Source of the DNA: Budorcas taxicolor
Lineage: Eukaryota > Chordata > Mammalia > Artiodactyla > Bovidae
Direction of reading: 5' to 3'
Length of the DNA stretch: 64,000 nt
NCBI RefSeq assembly: GCF_023091745.1
Contig: NC_068935.1
Location: 64,752,724-64,816,723 of the forward strand
In this document: positions 10,341 through 21,969 of the stretch, in pieces
Numbering within the stretch: position 1 is the stretch's first letter
How the letters are laid out: each line of letters begins with the position of its first letter
Program-made: the position numbers and the translations under genes
The notes under the pieces: generated by a model
What the model was told of the DNA's origin: nothing
The model's database searches: none
The model's input: the letters and a program-made list of their open reading frames with translations, nothing else

Positions 10341-11668
10341 AGAATCCCTAGACCAACGGAGTTCATTCTAGCAATCTTGGCTCTGGTGGCCAGTTAACTT
10401 GTGTTTGTAGAATTTCCCCTTGTTGGTCCTACCTCTTGATGGATAGTTGGAATTTCTTAGTAGCTGGACTTTCTTGGCCCCCTTTGGTTGCCCAGAGATC
10501 AAAAGGCATGTCTGACAGCAATGGCTATCAGTTTTGCATGACTGCTGGCCTGTACTTTCTCACATTGGGATTCTCTCTTCCTCCTGAGCTTGGTCTCAAT
10601 TATTAAACACCTCAAAGGCCACATCGAAGAGGCGGGGCACAGGCATTTGTAGGCCAAACTGTAACTTTTGGAGTTTCCACCTATTATCAAAGGTGGACTG
10701 GCTAATAAAGTGCTGTCCCAGCAGGGACTGACCTTCAGAAGTGGAGGGATCTATATCGGTATGTTTCCTAAGTGCCTTCACAAACCATCCATGAATTTTC
10801 TTTTTCTTCTTGGATCACTCCTTTAACCTTTTCACTTTTTCATCCTTTCTGAAACACAATGGACCCTGTGCTTCCTGGCTTTTGTTCCCGCCCTACTATT
10901 ATAATTCCAAAAGGGTTCGTGATTTGGGACTGCATCCTCACCTATAACATAATATATTCTGCTTGTTCTCTGGCAAGCTGGTCAGTGTGAACCCTGGGCT
11001 GCTATCCAGATTTTCTGTTTTTTTCTCAGGAGTAGAGCAGGTAGATATAACTATTTGGACATCCTTCCAAGTTAAATCATAGACCAGAGTGAGAGTGTGG
11101 AATACTTCAGCAAACTTAATAGAATCTTCAGAAAATGACCCAGTTTCTGTTTGCATTGGGATGTCAGTTAAAGAGAAAGGCACATGTTGCCATTTGCCTC
11201 TTCCCTTGTTGTTCAGTCGCTAAGAGTCGTGTGAGACTCTATGACTCCATGGGCTGCAGCACACCAGGCCTCCCAGAAACTCTGGAGAAGTGAGAATGTC
11301 ATCAGGAGTAGGAGGAGTGAGGTTTCTGTCCTGAGAGATGGGAGAGCTTAGAGCTTTCTGATTCCCCAAGTTTTTAATTATAATAGCCAGATAGGGTAGG
11401 ATTTTCACAAAGGACCATGAAGCCTGAACATAGGTAGTCTCACTCCACTTTCCCGTCCTGTGGCAATAAAGATTCAATTGCAGAATGGTATTATAATTTA
11501 GAAAACTGTTTTCAGGCCATTTTTCTCCATTTACCAACTTATACAAAGGCCAGACACTGCTGTAATAGATTTAAATTTCTTTTTTAATCTTTCCATTAAA
11601 AAAAAAATCCAATTCTTAAGGATACACTCCAGAAGGGTTTGTTCTGGCTTGGTGGGGGATCTTTCCAT
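10341..11668 (-). pseudogene. ERV gag (matrix, capsid, nucleocapsid remnants)
   Basis: The probable start codon is at 11666-11668 on the minus strand. The matrix N-terminus reads TLLECILKNW, followed by WPENSFLNYNTILQL and GKWSETTYVQ (11220-11546). Capsid text includes PFSLTDIPM...FSEDSIKFAEVF and a conserved Trp (10938-11183). The major homology region, EGQSLLGQHFISQS (10596-10781), lies downstream. A zinc-knuckle remnant, TGHQSQDC, near 10,385-10,415 has lost its first two cysteines. Gag builds the virion shell. At least three frame changes and several stops break it; spacing is close to normal, so little is deleted. Confidence 0.8.
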
Positions 11669-12850
11669 GTTGAGCAACCTACAACTGAGAACAAGAGAGT
11701 GCTCCAAGAATGAAATCCAGTGTCCTAGAAACATTTACCAGGAAGCTCTAACCTAAAGAGGTTCGCTCTAACTTAAAGAGGTTCAGGTTGTCCCCCAAAT
11801 TCCCTTTGAACCTGATGGAGTTTCAAGCATCCTCTACTCTCACCTCAATTTCTGGCCAGGCACCTGTGGCCCCTGTGATACATTATGCATGACACCCAGC
11901 CCAGCATGGCCCAAGAAGGGCCTTTGAATCAGTGTAGACCAGTTGCAAGGACCTTCCTCAGTAGGGATTCCTTGTCTATAGAGTTTATGTCCTATGATAA
12001 GTTTCCCTATGCAACTGTGCATCTATAAAGTATATGTCTGGCTATCAGCCAGATAGGCTGTCCATAACAGTATATAGGCTGCCAAGGCCTGAAGTGAATA
12101 GGGTCTGATGGATGCAAAGAACCCTTGGAGAAATTGGAGTTGGGTGTTATGAAATATGGCACCAGATTCAAGGCTCAAGGTCAGCCTTCCAAGAAATTCT
12201 CATAGTAGATTTATGGGCATTGAATGAGGTGAAAACTAAACAGCAGAAGAACCCCAAATCCTTTGTCCTATCTTCCTGACATCTAAGATAGAATTGGGAA
12301 TCATCTCATGATTTCATCTAATACAAACAGAAAAAATTGTGACAGTTGCAGGGACAGAATTTAGATATAATATCTAGGAAATCTTTCCCTAAAGGGGTGC
12401 AGAGATAAGAACTGAGAAAGAGAACTTGTTGTGCAAGTAAAGTGGGAAAGAAAAGTGCAATGGAATTTTCCACATGGATCCATGAGAGAGGTAGAGCAAG
12501 AGTAACAGAATGAGCGAGAGAGACTCCTTGAGCAACTGCATGATAGGAAATAACATTTCCATAATGTCCCAGAGGACAGTGTCAACTGTCACCCAAGAGT
12601 TATTTGAATCTGCCTGACCTGGAGAATTTCCCTGCCACCTCCATTGTTGTTGAGGGGAGCCATAATGCTGCAAGGAGACAGAGGTTATGTGCTGTGTGTC
12701 TTGAAAAAAAAAAAAGCAAAGGGGAGAGCCAGAGAAAGAAAGCAAGAGCAAAAGTCAGGCGCCTTAAACTGCAGGTGGGCAAAGTCGCTGGTTTACTTTG
12801 GCTTCCCAAATTCCCAGGCTTTGGCACCACTCTGACTTTATTTTAAATTA
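11669..12850 (-). other. ERV leader region; 5' LTR not identified
   Basis: About 1.2 kb upstream of gag on the minus strand. A 5' LTR and primer-binding site are expected here. I see no text matching the probable 3' LTR at 1,280-2,180, and no clear primer-binding site complementary to a tRNA 3' end. A run of 12 A at about 12,703-12,714 may mark another insertion. Small open frames here (11840-12022, 12389-12751) have no motif I recognise. Confidence 0.4.
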
Positions 12851-13282
12851 TCTGTGTTCTAGTATAGTAACTTTAAGAGATTAAAGATTATACTTTGGCT
12901 TATAAATCATTTTACTATGTAAATTTTCACTCTTCATATATAGCATGCACAAAGAGAATAAATGACTTATATATTGGTCTCCTAAATAGTGTATAAATTC
13001 CTTAGTTTCAATTATTTGATAATCTTTGATGTTTCTGCATGTTGTGCACTGGAGAAATATGCAGACATTTTAATATGATGGAAAATCCTAATTTTTCATT
13101 AAAAAATTGGCAGCAATATGAGTAAAAATCATGATAAAGCATCATAATCTATTTCTAAATGCTTTGCATTTTAATGTGGTTAAAGTTAAGGCAATAAGTG
13201 ATTTTATAGATTTTCCCTTGAGCTACATAGTTCTTTTCATATGTAATTATTCTCTGAGTGTGTTAAATAATGCTATGGTTCC
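12851..13282. other. Unassigned AT-rich DNA
   Basis: No open frame or repeat that I recognise; it looks like single-copy flank. Confidence 0.5.
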
Positions 13283-13293
13283 CACAGCTGTAT

Positions 13294-13575
13294 GCTGCTG
13301 CTGCTGCTGTGCTAAGTTGCTTCAGTCGTGTCCGACTCTGTGCGACCCCATAGACAGAAGCCCACCAGGCTCCCCCGCCCCCGGGATTCTCCAGGCAAGA
13401 ACACTGGAGTGGGTTGCCATTTCCTTCTCCAATGCATGAAAGTGAAAAGTGAAAGGGAAGTCTCTCAGTCATGTCCAACTCCTAGCGACCCCATGGACTG
13501 CAGCCTACCAGGCTCCTCCATCCATGGGATTATCCAGGCAAGAGTACTCGAGTGGGGTGCCATTGCCTTCTACCT
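13294..13575 (-). mobile_element. Bov-A2 dimeric SINE
   Basis: Two related monomers joined by a caatgcatgaaagtgaaaag linker, with a CTG-triplet end at 13,294-13,310 (the CAG tail on the minus strand). An 11-bp target-site duplication, cacagctgtat, is at 13283-13293 and 13576-13586. Confidence 0.95.
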
Positions 13576-13586
13576 CACAGCTGTAT

Positions 13587-14041
13587 ACACATCTATCAAT
13601 CATTAATGAGGCAGTTAACTGAAGCAAAACTATAAAAGATTTTCATTGCCCATCAGAGTCCTGCTTTAATTGACTTCTAAATATTTACAATTAATTTTTC
13701 CTTTTGAAATAGTGATTGCAAATAATTTAGGATTCTCTTATTCACACAGAAATTAGAAGTTGTCTACTCATCAAAAGTTTTTCTTTTTTTTTTTTTCTTC
13801 TATGTAACAAAATCTTCAGTTACCACTATGGAGCCTGAGGAGATATTTTTACTAGATTTAAACCCCATCTCGCTTTCCATTCATACCCTCGCTATTTGTC
13901 TCCCTCGCACCTAAAATGGGACAAGGACATTTTGAGGAGTTCAGAAAGGGAAAGAAAACTCTTTTACCCCCCAATGGGATAAGGATAATAAGCCCAATGA
14001 CAGATACTTTGGGAAAAACATTTATTAATTATGTTTTTGAA
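13587..14041. other. Unassigned DNA with T-rich run
   Basis: No coding frame or element recognised. A T-rich run lies at about 13,780-13,800. The 66-codon frame at 13916-14116 has no known motif and runs into L1 sequence. Confidence 0.45.
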
Positions 14042-15374
14042 GGACTGCCTTTATTTCATTTTATTTATAATTGGAGGGTAATTGCTTACACTGTTATTTT
14101 GATTTATGTCATATAGCAACACAAATCACCCATAAGTATATTTAAATCCACTCACTCTTGAACCTCCTTCCTCCCTTCCACCCCATTCTACCCTTCTAGG
14201 TTGTTATAGAGAACTGGTTTGAGCTCCCTGTGTCATACAGCAAATTCCCACTGGCTATCTACTTTATGTATGATAATGTATATGTTTCAATGCAACTCTC
14301 TCAAATCATCCCATACTCTGCTTCCCTAACTTTGTCCACAAGTCTGTTCTTTGTCTGTGTCTTCATTGTTGCCCTGCAAATAGGTTCATCAGTATCATTT
14401 TTCTAGATTCTGTTTATATGTGTTAGTATATAATATTAGTTTTTGGCTTTTTTGACTTACTTCACTTTGTATAATAGGCTCTAGGTTAATTGACTTAATT
14501 AGAACTGACTCAAATGCATTCCTTTTTATGGGTGAGTAATATTCCATTGTATATGCATACAGTTTATTTTTCCATTCATCAGCCAATGGACAACTAGGTT
14601 GCTTACATCTTCTAGCTATTGTAAATAATTCTGCAATGAACATTGTTGTACATGTTTCTTTTTGAATTATGGTTTCTCCCTGCACAGTAGCAGGATTATT
14701 GAATCCTATAATCTCCATATCATTTCCATAGTGGTTGTATCAATTTACATTTCCACCAACAATGCAAGAGGACTCCCTTTCCTCCATAACCTATTCAGCA
14801 TTTATTATTGGTAGAATTTTGATGATGGTCATTCTGACCAGTGCAAAGTGATACCTCCTTCTAGTTTTGATTTACATTTATCTAATAATGAGTGACATTG
14901 AGCATCTTTTCATGTGTTTATTAGCCATTAGTATGCCTTCTTTGAAAAAATGTGCTTAGGTGTTCTGCCAACTTTTTGATTGGGTTCTTGGTTTTTCTCA
15001 TATTGAGCTGCATGAGCTGTTAATACATTTTGGAGATTAACCCTTTTGTCAGTTGTTTGATTTGTTATCATTTATTCCCATTCTGAGGGTTGTCTTTTTA
15101 CCTTGTTTACAGTTTTCATTGCTGAGCAAAAGCTTTTAAGTTTAATTAGGTCTTACTTTATTTTTGTTTTTAATTTCATTATTCTAGGAGGTGGATCAAA
15201 GAGGATCTTGTTGTGATTTATGTCAAGGAGGGTGCTGCCTATGTTTACCTCTAGGAGCTTTATATTTTCTGGCCTTACATTTAATTCTTTAGTGCAGTTT
15301 GAGTTTATTTTTGTGTAGGATGTTAGCAGGTGTTCTACCTTCATTCTTGTACATGTAACTATCCAGGTTTCTCA
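14042..15374 (-). mobile_element. L1 LINE 3' part (ORF2 end and 3' UTR)
   Basis: The plus strand shows the reversed L1 3' region. Text such as gggtgagtaatattccattgtatatgc and ttttcatgtgtttattagcc is typical of the ORF2 C-terminus in mammals. The minus strand encodes MEYYSPIKRNAF near 14,520, the end of ORF2p. Many stops. It continues after a Bov-B at 16,681. Confidence 0.9.
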
Positions 15375-16645
15375 AACTACCACACAATTGCACTCATCTC
15401 ACATGCTAGTAAAGTAATGGTCAAAATTCTCCAGGCCAGGCTTCAGCAATATGTGAACTCTGAACTTCCTGATGTTCAAGCTGGTTTTAGAAAAGGCAGA
15501 GGAACCAGAGATCAAATTGTCAACATCCGTTGGATCATGGAAAAAGCAAGAGAGTTCCAGAAAAACACCTATTTCTGCTTTATTGACTATGCTAAAGCCT
15601 TTGACTGTGTGGATCACAATAAACTGTGGAAAATTCTGAGAGAGATAGGAATACCAGACCACCCGACCTGTCTCCTGAGAAATCTGTATGCAGGTCAGGA
15701 AGCAACAGTTAGAACTGGACATGGAAAAACAGACTGGTTCCAAATAGGAAAAGGAGTACGTCAAGGCTGTATATTGTCACCCTGCTTATTTAACTTCTAT
15801 GCAGAGTACATCACGAGAAACTCTGGACTGGAAGAAACACAAGCTGGAATCAAGATTGCTGGGAGAAATATCAATAACCTCAGATACGCAAATGACACCA
15901 GCCTTATGGCAGAAAGTGAAGAGGAGCTAAAAAGCCTCTTGATGAAAGTGAAAGAGGAGAGTGAAAAAGTTGGCTTAAAGCTCAACATTCAGAAAACAAA
16001 GATCATGGCATCCGGTCCCATCACTTCATGGGAAATAGATGGCGAAACGGTGGAAACAGTGTCAGACTTTTTATTTTGGGTGATTCCAAAATCACTGCTG
16101 ATGGTGACTGAGGCCATGAAATTAAAAGATGCTTACTCCCTGGAAGAAAAGTTATGACCAACCTAGATAGTATATTCAAAAGCAGAGATATTACTTTGCC
16201 GACTAAGGTCCGTCTAGCCAAGGCTATGGTTTTTCCTGTGGTCATGTATGGATGTGAGAGTTGGACTGTGAAGAAGGCTGAGTGCCGCAGAATTGATGGT
16301 TTTGAAGTGTGGTGTTGGAGAAGACTCTTGAGAGTCTCTTGGACTGCAAGGAGATCCAACCAGTCCATTCTGAAGGAGATCAGCCCTGGGATTTCTTTGG
16401 AAGGAATGATGCTAAAGCTGAAACTCCAGTACTTTGGCCACCTCATGCGAAGAGTTGACTCATTGGAAAAGACCCTGATACTGGGAGGGATTGGGGGCAG
16501 AAGGAGAAGGGGACGACCGAGGATGAGATGGCTGGATGGCATCACGGACTCGATGGGCGTGAGTCTGAGTGAACTCTGGGATTTGGTGATGGACAGGGAG
16601 GCCTGGCATGCTGTGATTCATGGGGTTGCAAAGAGTCGGACATGA
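15330..16645 (+). pseudogene. Bov-B reverse transcriptase fragment
   Basis: The open stretch 15330-16157 (first 45 bases from L1) covers the RT fingers and palm: QAGFRKGRGTRDQ, FCFIDYAKAFDCVDH with a catalytic Asp, QGCILSPCLF and NNLRYANDTSLMAE. The usual YADD box is YAND here, so one catalytic Asp has become Asn. A frame step near 16,070-16,150 leads to 16154-16645, which encodes the thumb and C-terminal region (FPVVMYGCESWTVKKAE, KLQYFGHLMRRVDS, REAWHAVIHGVAKSRT). The changed active site plus the frame step make it inactive. Confidence 0.9.
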
Positions 16646-16669
16646 CTGAGCGACTGAACTGAACTGATT
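15375..16669 (+). mobile_element. Bov-B LINE, 5'-truncated, in L1
   Basis: An 11-bp target-site duplication, caggtttctca, is at 15364-15374 and 16670-16680. The L1 reads straight through when the insert is removed. The insert starts within the RT domain and ends ...gcgactgaactgaactgatt. Confidence 0.95.
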
Positions 16670-16680
16670 CAGGTTTCTCA

Positions 16681-16940
16681 GCATCACTAATTGAAGAGTC
16701 TGTATTTTTCCCCATTACATATTCTTGCCTCTTTTTCTCAAAAATGTTTCCCATAGGTCCATGTGTTCATCTCTGGGCCATCTATCTTGTTCCATTGGTC
16801 TATATTTCTGTTTTTGTACCAGTTCCATACTGTCTTGATGACTGTAGCTTTGTTGTATAGTCTGAAGTCATGGAGGTTGATTCCTCCCGCTCTGTGTTTC
16901 TTTCTTTAGATTGCTTTGGCTCTTCAAGGTCTTCTTGGAT
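16681..16940 (-). mobile_element. L1 LINE, continuation after Bov-B
   Basis: Resumes the L1 of 14,042-15,374 at the same point of ORF2 (plus-strand text ttgttccattggtctatatttctgt). The end near 16,940 is estimated, because L1-like sequence from another place in ORF2 follows. Confidence 0.8.
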
Positions 16941-18143
16941 TGATCCCTTCATCATCATGTAGTATCCATCCTTATCTGTTTTACATCATTTTCTTTTAGA
17001 TTCCACATATAAGGGATGTCATAAGATATTTCTACTTCTGTCTGATTTACTTCACTCCATATACCACTTTCTAGGTCCATCCCTGTTGCTGCATATGACA
17101 TTATTTTATCCGTTTTAATAACTGAGTAATATTCCATTGTATATACTTACCACATCTTCTTTATGCATTCCTCTATCAATGGACATTTAGGTTGCTTCCA
17201 TGTCTTGGCTATTATAAATAGTATGCAACAATGAACACTGGGTGTATGTATCTTTTTGGATCATGTTTTTCTCCAGATATATGCAAAGAAAGTGGGAATT
17301 CAGCATCTTACGGTAACTTTATTTTTAGTTTTTTAAAGGAATCTCCATACTGTTCTTCACAGTGACACTATAAATTTAATTTCTGTCCAAAAGTGTAGGA
17401 TGGTTCCTTCTTTCCACACTCTCTCCAGCTTTTATTGTTTGTGGGTTTTTTGATGAGAGCCATTTTGGCTGGTGTGAGGTGATATATTACTGTAATTTTG
17501 ATTTGCATTTCTCTACTAACTAGCTGTGATGAAGATCTTTTTGTGTGCCTATAGGCCATCTGTATGTCTTCTTTGGAGAAATGTCTATTCAGGCTTTCTG
17601 CTCATCTTTTGAGTATTACTTTGATGTTGCTAAGCATCTTAACTTGTTTTAAATTTTGGAGATTAATCCCTTATCTGTCACATCATTTGCAAAAATTTTC
17701 TCCCAATCTGTTTGTTGTCCATTCATTTCATTTAGTGTTTCCTTTGCTGTGCAAAAACCTTTGAGTTTAATAGGTCCTGTTTGTTTATTTTTGTTTTTGT
17801 TTCCATTATTCTGGGAGATGGATCAAAAAAGATGTTGCTGTGATTATGTCAGAGAGTGTTTAGCCTGTTTTCCACTAAGAGTATTATAGTGTCTCGTCTC
17901 ACATTTAGGTCTTCAATCCATTTTGAACTTTTTTGTATTTGGAGTTAAAGAATGATCTAATTTCATTTTTTCCATGTGAAAGTCCAGTGTTCCCAGTACC
18001 ATTTGTTGAAGAGACTTTCTTTCTAACATTCTGTAGTCTTGCTTCCCTTGTTATAGATTAATTAACCTTAGGTGTGTGGACTAATTTCTGGCTTTTCTAT
18101 CCTGTTCCATTTATCTATAATTCTATTTTTGTGCCAGTCCTGG
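16941..18143 (-). mobile_element. Second L1 LINE 3' part
   Basis: After a short ORF2-like piece, the 3' end of another L1 begins near 16,985 (gattccacatataagggatg). It repeats the ORF2 C-terminal text seen at 14,500-15,350 (minus-strand MEYYSVIKTDKIMSYAATGMD, 16,955-17,137). It is cut at 18,143 by a Bov-B piece. Confidence 0.85.
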
Positions 18144-18789
18144 AAAATTCTGAGAGATGGGAATACCAGACCACCTGACCTGCCTCTTGAGAAACCTATA
18201 TGCAGGTCAGGAAGCAACAGTTAGAACTGCATATGGAACAACAGACTGGTTCCAAATAGGAAAAGGAGAACATCAAGGCTGTATATTGTCACCTGCTTAT
18301 TTAACTTATATGCAGAGTAAATCATGAGAAATGCTGGAATAGAAGAAGCACAGGCTGGAATCAAGATTGCCGGGAGAAATATCAATAACCTCAGATATGC
18401 AGATGACATCACCCTTATGGCAGAAAGTGAAGAGGAACTAAAGAGCCTCTTCATGACAGTGAAAGAGGAGAGTGCAAAAGTTGGCCTAAAAATCAACATT
18501 CAGAAAACTAAGATCATGGCATCTGGTCCCATCACTTCGTGGGAAATAGATGGGGAAACAGTGGAAACAGTGTGAGACTTTAATTTTTTAGGCTCCAAAA
18601 TCACTGCAGATGGTGATTGCAGACATGAAATTAAAAGATGCTTACACCTTGGAAGGAAAGTTATGACCAACCTAGACAGCATATTCAAAAGCAGAGATAT
18701 TACTTTGCCAACAAAGGTCCGTCTAGTCAAGGCTATGGTTTTTCCATTGGTCATGTATGGATGTGAGAGTTGGACTGTGAAGAAGGCTG
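18144..18789 (+). mobile_element. Bov-B LINE internal fragment
   Basis: Matches the Bov-B RT middle, from tggaaaattctgagag to ggactgtgaagaaggct. It lacks both the 5' region and the 3' tail. The frame 18324-18575 encodes NNLRYADDITLMAESEEELKS. No target-site duplication is seen at the joints, so it may be left after a deletion. Confidence 0.85.
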
Positions 18790-20013
18790 TTTTGTTTTTA
18801 TTTGTCTGATTTTGCATTTACCATTTGTCTTGGGGTCGTTATTTGTTTCTTGTTTTTGTTTGCTTGTTTTAATCTCCTTTATTGTTATAACAGATGGCTT
18901 AAGGGATCTTGGTTCCCTGGCAATAGATTGAGCTTGAGCCTCCGGGGTGAGAGCACTGAGTCCAGGACAATATACTGCCAGAGAACGCCTGGCCTCAAAG
19001 AATATTTATTAGTGAGAACTTCCAAGAATGGCACCACCTGTATCCAAGATCCAGCACCATTAAACTACTGGCAGCACCTACTGCAGGACACCTCATTAAA
19101 ACAACAACAACAAAAACCAAACCCAATCATCAGCAGACAGGCTTCCCACAGAAATCCAAAAAACAAAACCAAAAACGCCCATCAGGGGTAAAAGAAAGTT
19201 ACCTCCTCCCACTAGAATGCAGGCACAAGTCCTTTCCAACTGGAAGCCTACAGAGGCCACTGGACCAACCCCACCCATGGGGCAGACACCAAAAGCAAGA
19301 GAAACCTTGCTTGACCTTATAGTCTGGTGAAAGGAGATTTCAAGCATATTAAGTTAGACAAAATAAAAAGAGAAATATGGGGCAGATGAAGGAACAAGTT
19401 AAAAACGCACAAGATCAAATAAATGAAGAGGAAATAGGCAAAAAATCTGAAAAATAATTTAGAGAAATGATATTTAAGATGATACATAAATCTCAAAATT
19501 AGAATGGAGGAAATGCAAGAATGATTTAACACATTTAACAAATACCTAGAAGAAGCAGCAGCAGTAGCAGTAAAGTATAAATAAACAATGATGAACAACA
19601 CAATTACTGAAATTAAAAATACTCTGGAAGAAAACAATAGCATAATAACAGAGGCAGAACAGATAAGTGAGCTGGAAGATAGAATGGTGGAAATAAACTG
19701 AAAAGATAAATAAAGAGAAAAGAATGAAAACAATTGAGGATAGTCTCGGAGACTGCTGGGACAATAGTAAATGTACCGACATTCAAATTATAGGGATCTC
19801 AGAAGAAGAAGAGAAAAAGAAAAGTTCTGAGAAAATATTGAAGAGATTATAGTTGAAAATTTCCCTGACATGGGGAAGAAAATATTCACTCAAGTTCAGA
19901 GAGTCCCATACATGATAAACCCAAGGAGAAACATACTGAGACATATAGTAATCAAACTGACAGAAATTAAACACAAAGAAGAAATATAAGCAGCAAGGGA
20001 AAAATCACCAAGT
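18790..20013 (+). mobile_element. L1 LINE 5' UTR and ORF1 remnant
   Basis: From about 18,900 the text matches the ruminant L1 leader style (ctccggggtgagagcactgag, caccacctgtatccaagatcc). ORF1-like sequence follows, with broken frames reading EEIGKKSEK and ITEIKNTLEEN...EAEQISELEDRMVE. That is the coiled coil of the L1 RNA-binding protein. Stops and shifts abound. The first 100 bp may belong to the L1 on the left. Confidence 0.75.
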
Positions 20014-20073
20014 AAAATCACTGCAGATGGTGATTGCAGCCATGAAATTAAAAGACGCTTACTCCTTGGAAGA
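20014..20073 (+). mobile_element. Bov-B LINE 60-bp piece
   Basis: The text aaaatcactgcagatggtg to cttactccttggaagag equals the Bov-B segment encoding SKITADGDCSHEIKRRLLLGR. It directly abuts a Bov-B in opposite orientation at 20,074. Confidence 0.85.
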
Positions 20074-21577
20074 GTATGGTCTGGTATTCTCATCTCTTTC
20101 AGAATTTTCCACAGTTCATGGTGATCCACACAGTCAAAGGCTTTGGCATATTCAATACAGCAGAAATAGATGTTTTCTGGAACTCTCTTGCTTTTCCCAT
20201 GATCCAACGGATGTTGGCAATTTGATCTCTGGTTCCTCTGCCTTTTCTAAAACCAGCTTGAACATCAGGAAGTTCACAGTTCATGTATTGCTGAAGCCTT
20301 CTTTACTAGCATGTGAGATGAGTGCAATGTGCAGTAGTTTGAGCATTCTTTGGCATTGCCTTTCCTTGAAATTGGCATGAAAACGGACCTTTTCCAGTCC
20401 TGTGGCCACTGCTGAGTTTTCCAAATGTGCTGGCATATTGATTGCAGCACTTTCACAGCATCATCTTTCAGGATTTGAAACAGCTCAACTGGAATTCCAT
20501 CACTTTCACTAGCTTTGTTTGTAGTGATGCTTTCTAAGGCCCACTTGACTTCACATTCCAAGATGTCTCGCTCTAGATTAGTGATCACATCATCATGATT
20601 ATCCGGGTCGTGAAGATCTTTTTTGTACAGTTCTTCCGTGTATTCTTGCCACCTCTTCTTAATATCTTCTGCTTCTGTTAGGCCCATACCATTTCTGTCC
20701 TTCGTCAAGCCCATCTTTGCATGAAAGGTTCCCTTGGTATCTCTAATTTTCTTAAAGAGATCTCTAGTCTTTCCCATTCTGTTCTTTTCATTTATTTCTT
20801 TGCATTGATTGCTGAAGAAGGCTTTCTTATCTCTTCTTGCTATTCTTTGGAACTCTGCATTCAGATGCTTATATCTTTCCTTTTCTCCTTTGCTTTTTGC
20901 CCCTCTTCTTTTCACAGCTATTTGTAAGGCCTCCCCAGACAGCCATTTTGCTTTTTTGCATTTCTTTTCCATGGGGATGGTCTTGATCCCTGTCTCCTGT
21001 AAAATGTCACGAACCTCATTTCATAGTTCATCAGGCACTCTATCTATCAGATCTAGGCCCTTAAATCTATTTCTCACTTCCACTGTATAATCAATCATAA
21101 AGGATTTGATTTAGGTCATACCTGAATGGTCTAGCGGTTTTCCCTACTTTCTTCAATTTGAGTCTGAATTTGGTAATAGGGAGTTCATGATCTGAGCCAC
21201 AGTCAGCTCCTGGTCTCGTTTTTGTTGACTGTATAGAGCTTCTCCATCTTTGCCTGCAAAGAATATAATCAATCTGATTTTGGTGTTGACCATCTGGTGA
21301 TGTCCATGTGTAGAGTCTTCTCTTCTGTTGTTGGAAGAAGGTGTTTGCTATGACCAGTGCATTTTCTTGGCAAAACTATATTAGTCTTTGCCCTGCTTCA
21401 TTCTGCATTCCAAGGCCAAATTTGCCTGTTACTCCAGGTGTTTCTTGACTTCCTACTTTTGAATTCCAGTCCTCTATAATGAAAAGCACATCTTTTTTGG
21501 GTGTTAGTTCTAAAAGGTCTTCTAGGTCTTCATAAAACCCTTCAACTTCAGTTTCTTCAGCATTACTGGTTGGGGAA

Positions 21578-21969
21578 TGTTATGCCTGAAGTCCGAGTCC
21601 TCAAAACTGAGAGAATAAGACGTCCACAGCAATGCAAAAGCATAAAGGTTTTTTAATGCTAGCTCGAGCTAGGGCTCCCATCTCATCCAGTGCAGTGGAG
21701 TCTTGACGAGAGCCCCGAGCTCTGAATCACAGCTGCTTTTATACAGGCAGTTCTTAGTACAGCTGGTGGGTACTGATTGGCTGAGCCGTAGGACTGCACG
21801 TGATTTTCAAATCTTGCATCCCTATCCGGATTGGCTCAGGTTTGGCGCCAGCAGGGACTTTCCCAGGGTGTGGTTTCCCAGAATCATGACTCAGGTTTTA
21901 CAAGAATCTGAATCTTAGGCCTAGCATAGCTTGTTGAGCCTGTCATGGCTCAGGTCTGATCCCTTAACA
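21578..21969 (-). repeat. Solo LTR, 392 bp, within Bov-B
   Basis: The insert starts TGTTATGCC and ends CTTAACA, giving the TG...CA ends of an LTR with short inverted termini. It interrupts Bov-B text that other copies carry unbroken (ggttggggcatagac). Flanking 5-mers gggaa and gggca fit a 5-bp target-site duplication with one change. On the minus strand it has CCAAT boxes at 21776-21780 and 21830-21834, TATAAAA at 21737-21743 and an ATTAAA polyadenylation signal at 21652-21657. A perfect GGGACTTTCC lies at 21854-21863 on the plus strand. The duplication size is compatible with ERV class I or II; I do not name the family. Confidence 0.85.
21737..21863 (-). promoter_or_regulatory. LTR promoter signals (TATA, CCAAT, kappaB-like)
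   Basis: Within the solo LTR, minus strand: TATAAAA (21737-21743), CCAAT about 35 bp upstream and again about 90 bp upstream. The NF-kappaB consensus GGGACTTTCC lies about 110 bp upstream, on the opposite strand. The spacing is that of an RNA polymerase II U3 promoter. Use in cells is not shown by sequence. Confidence 0.6.

Larger units (their letters stand above)
1280..12850 (-). mobile_element. Class I (gammaretrovirus-like) endogenous retrovirus, decayed
   Basis: Reading the minus strand from high to low coordinates gives gag (start near 11,668, major homology region, zinc-knuckle remnant), protease, reverse transcriptase, the integrase GPY tail, env surface and transmembrane parts, then a probable LTR. 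The order and motifs are those of gammaretrovirus-like ERVs. Bov-B copies sit at 4,097-5,641 and 6,864-9,930, a Bov-tA at 3,686-3,894, and a SINE remnant near 6,000-6,072. RNase H and most of integrase are missing between about 6,170 and 5,980. Every gene carries stops or shifts. The right boundary is not resolved. Confidence 0.85.

Noticed and set aside
12389..12751. 120-codon minus-strand frame as a membrane protein
   Set aside because: Low-complexity Leu/Phe/Ser composition from a purine-rich strand; no motif, and it overlaps another small frame of similar nature.
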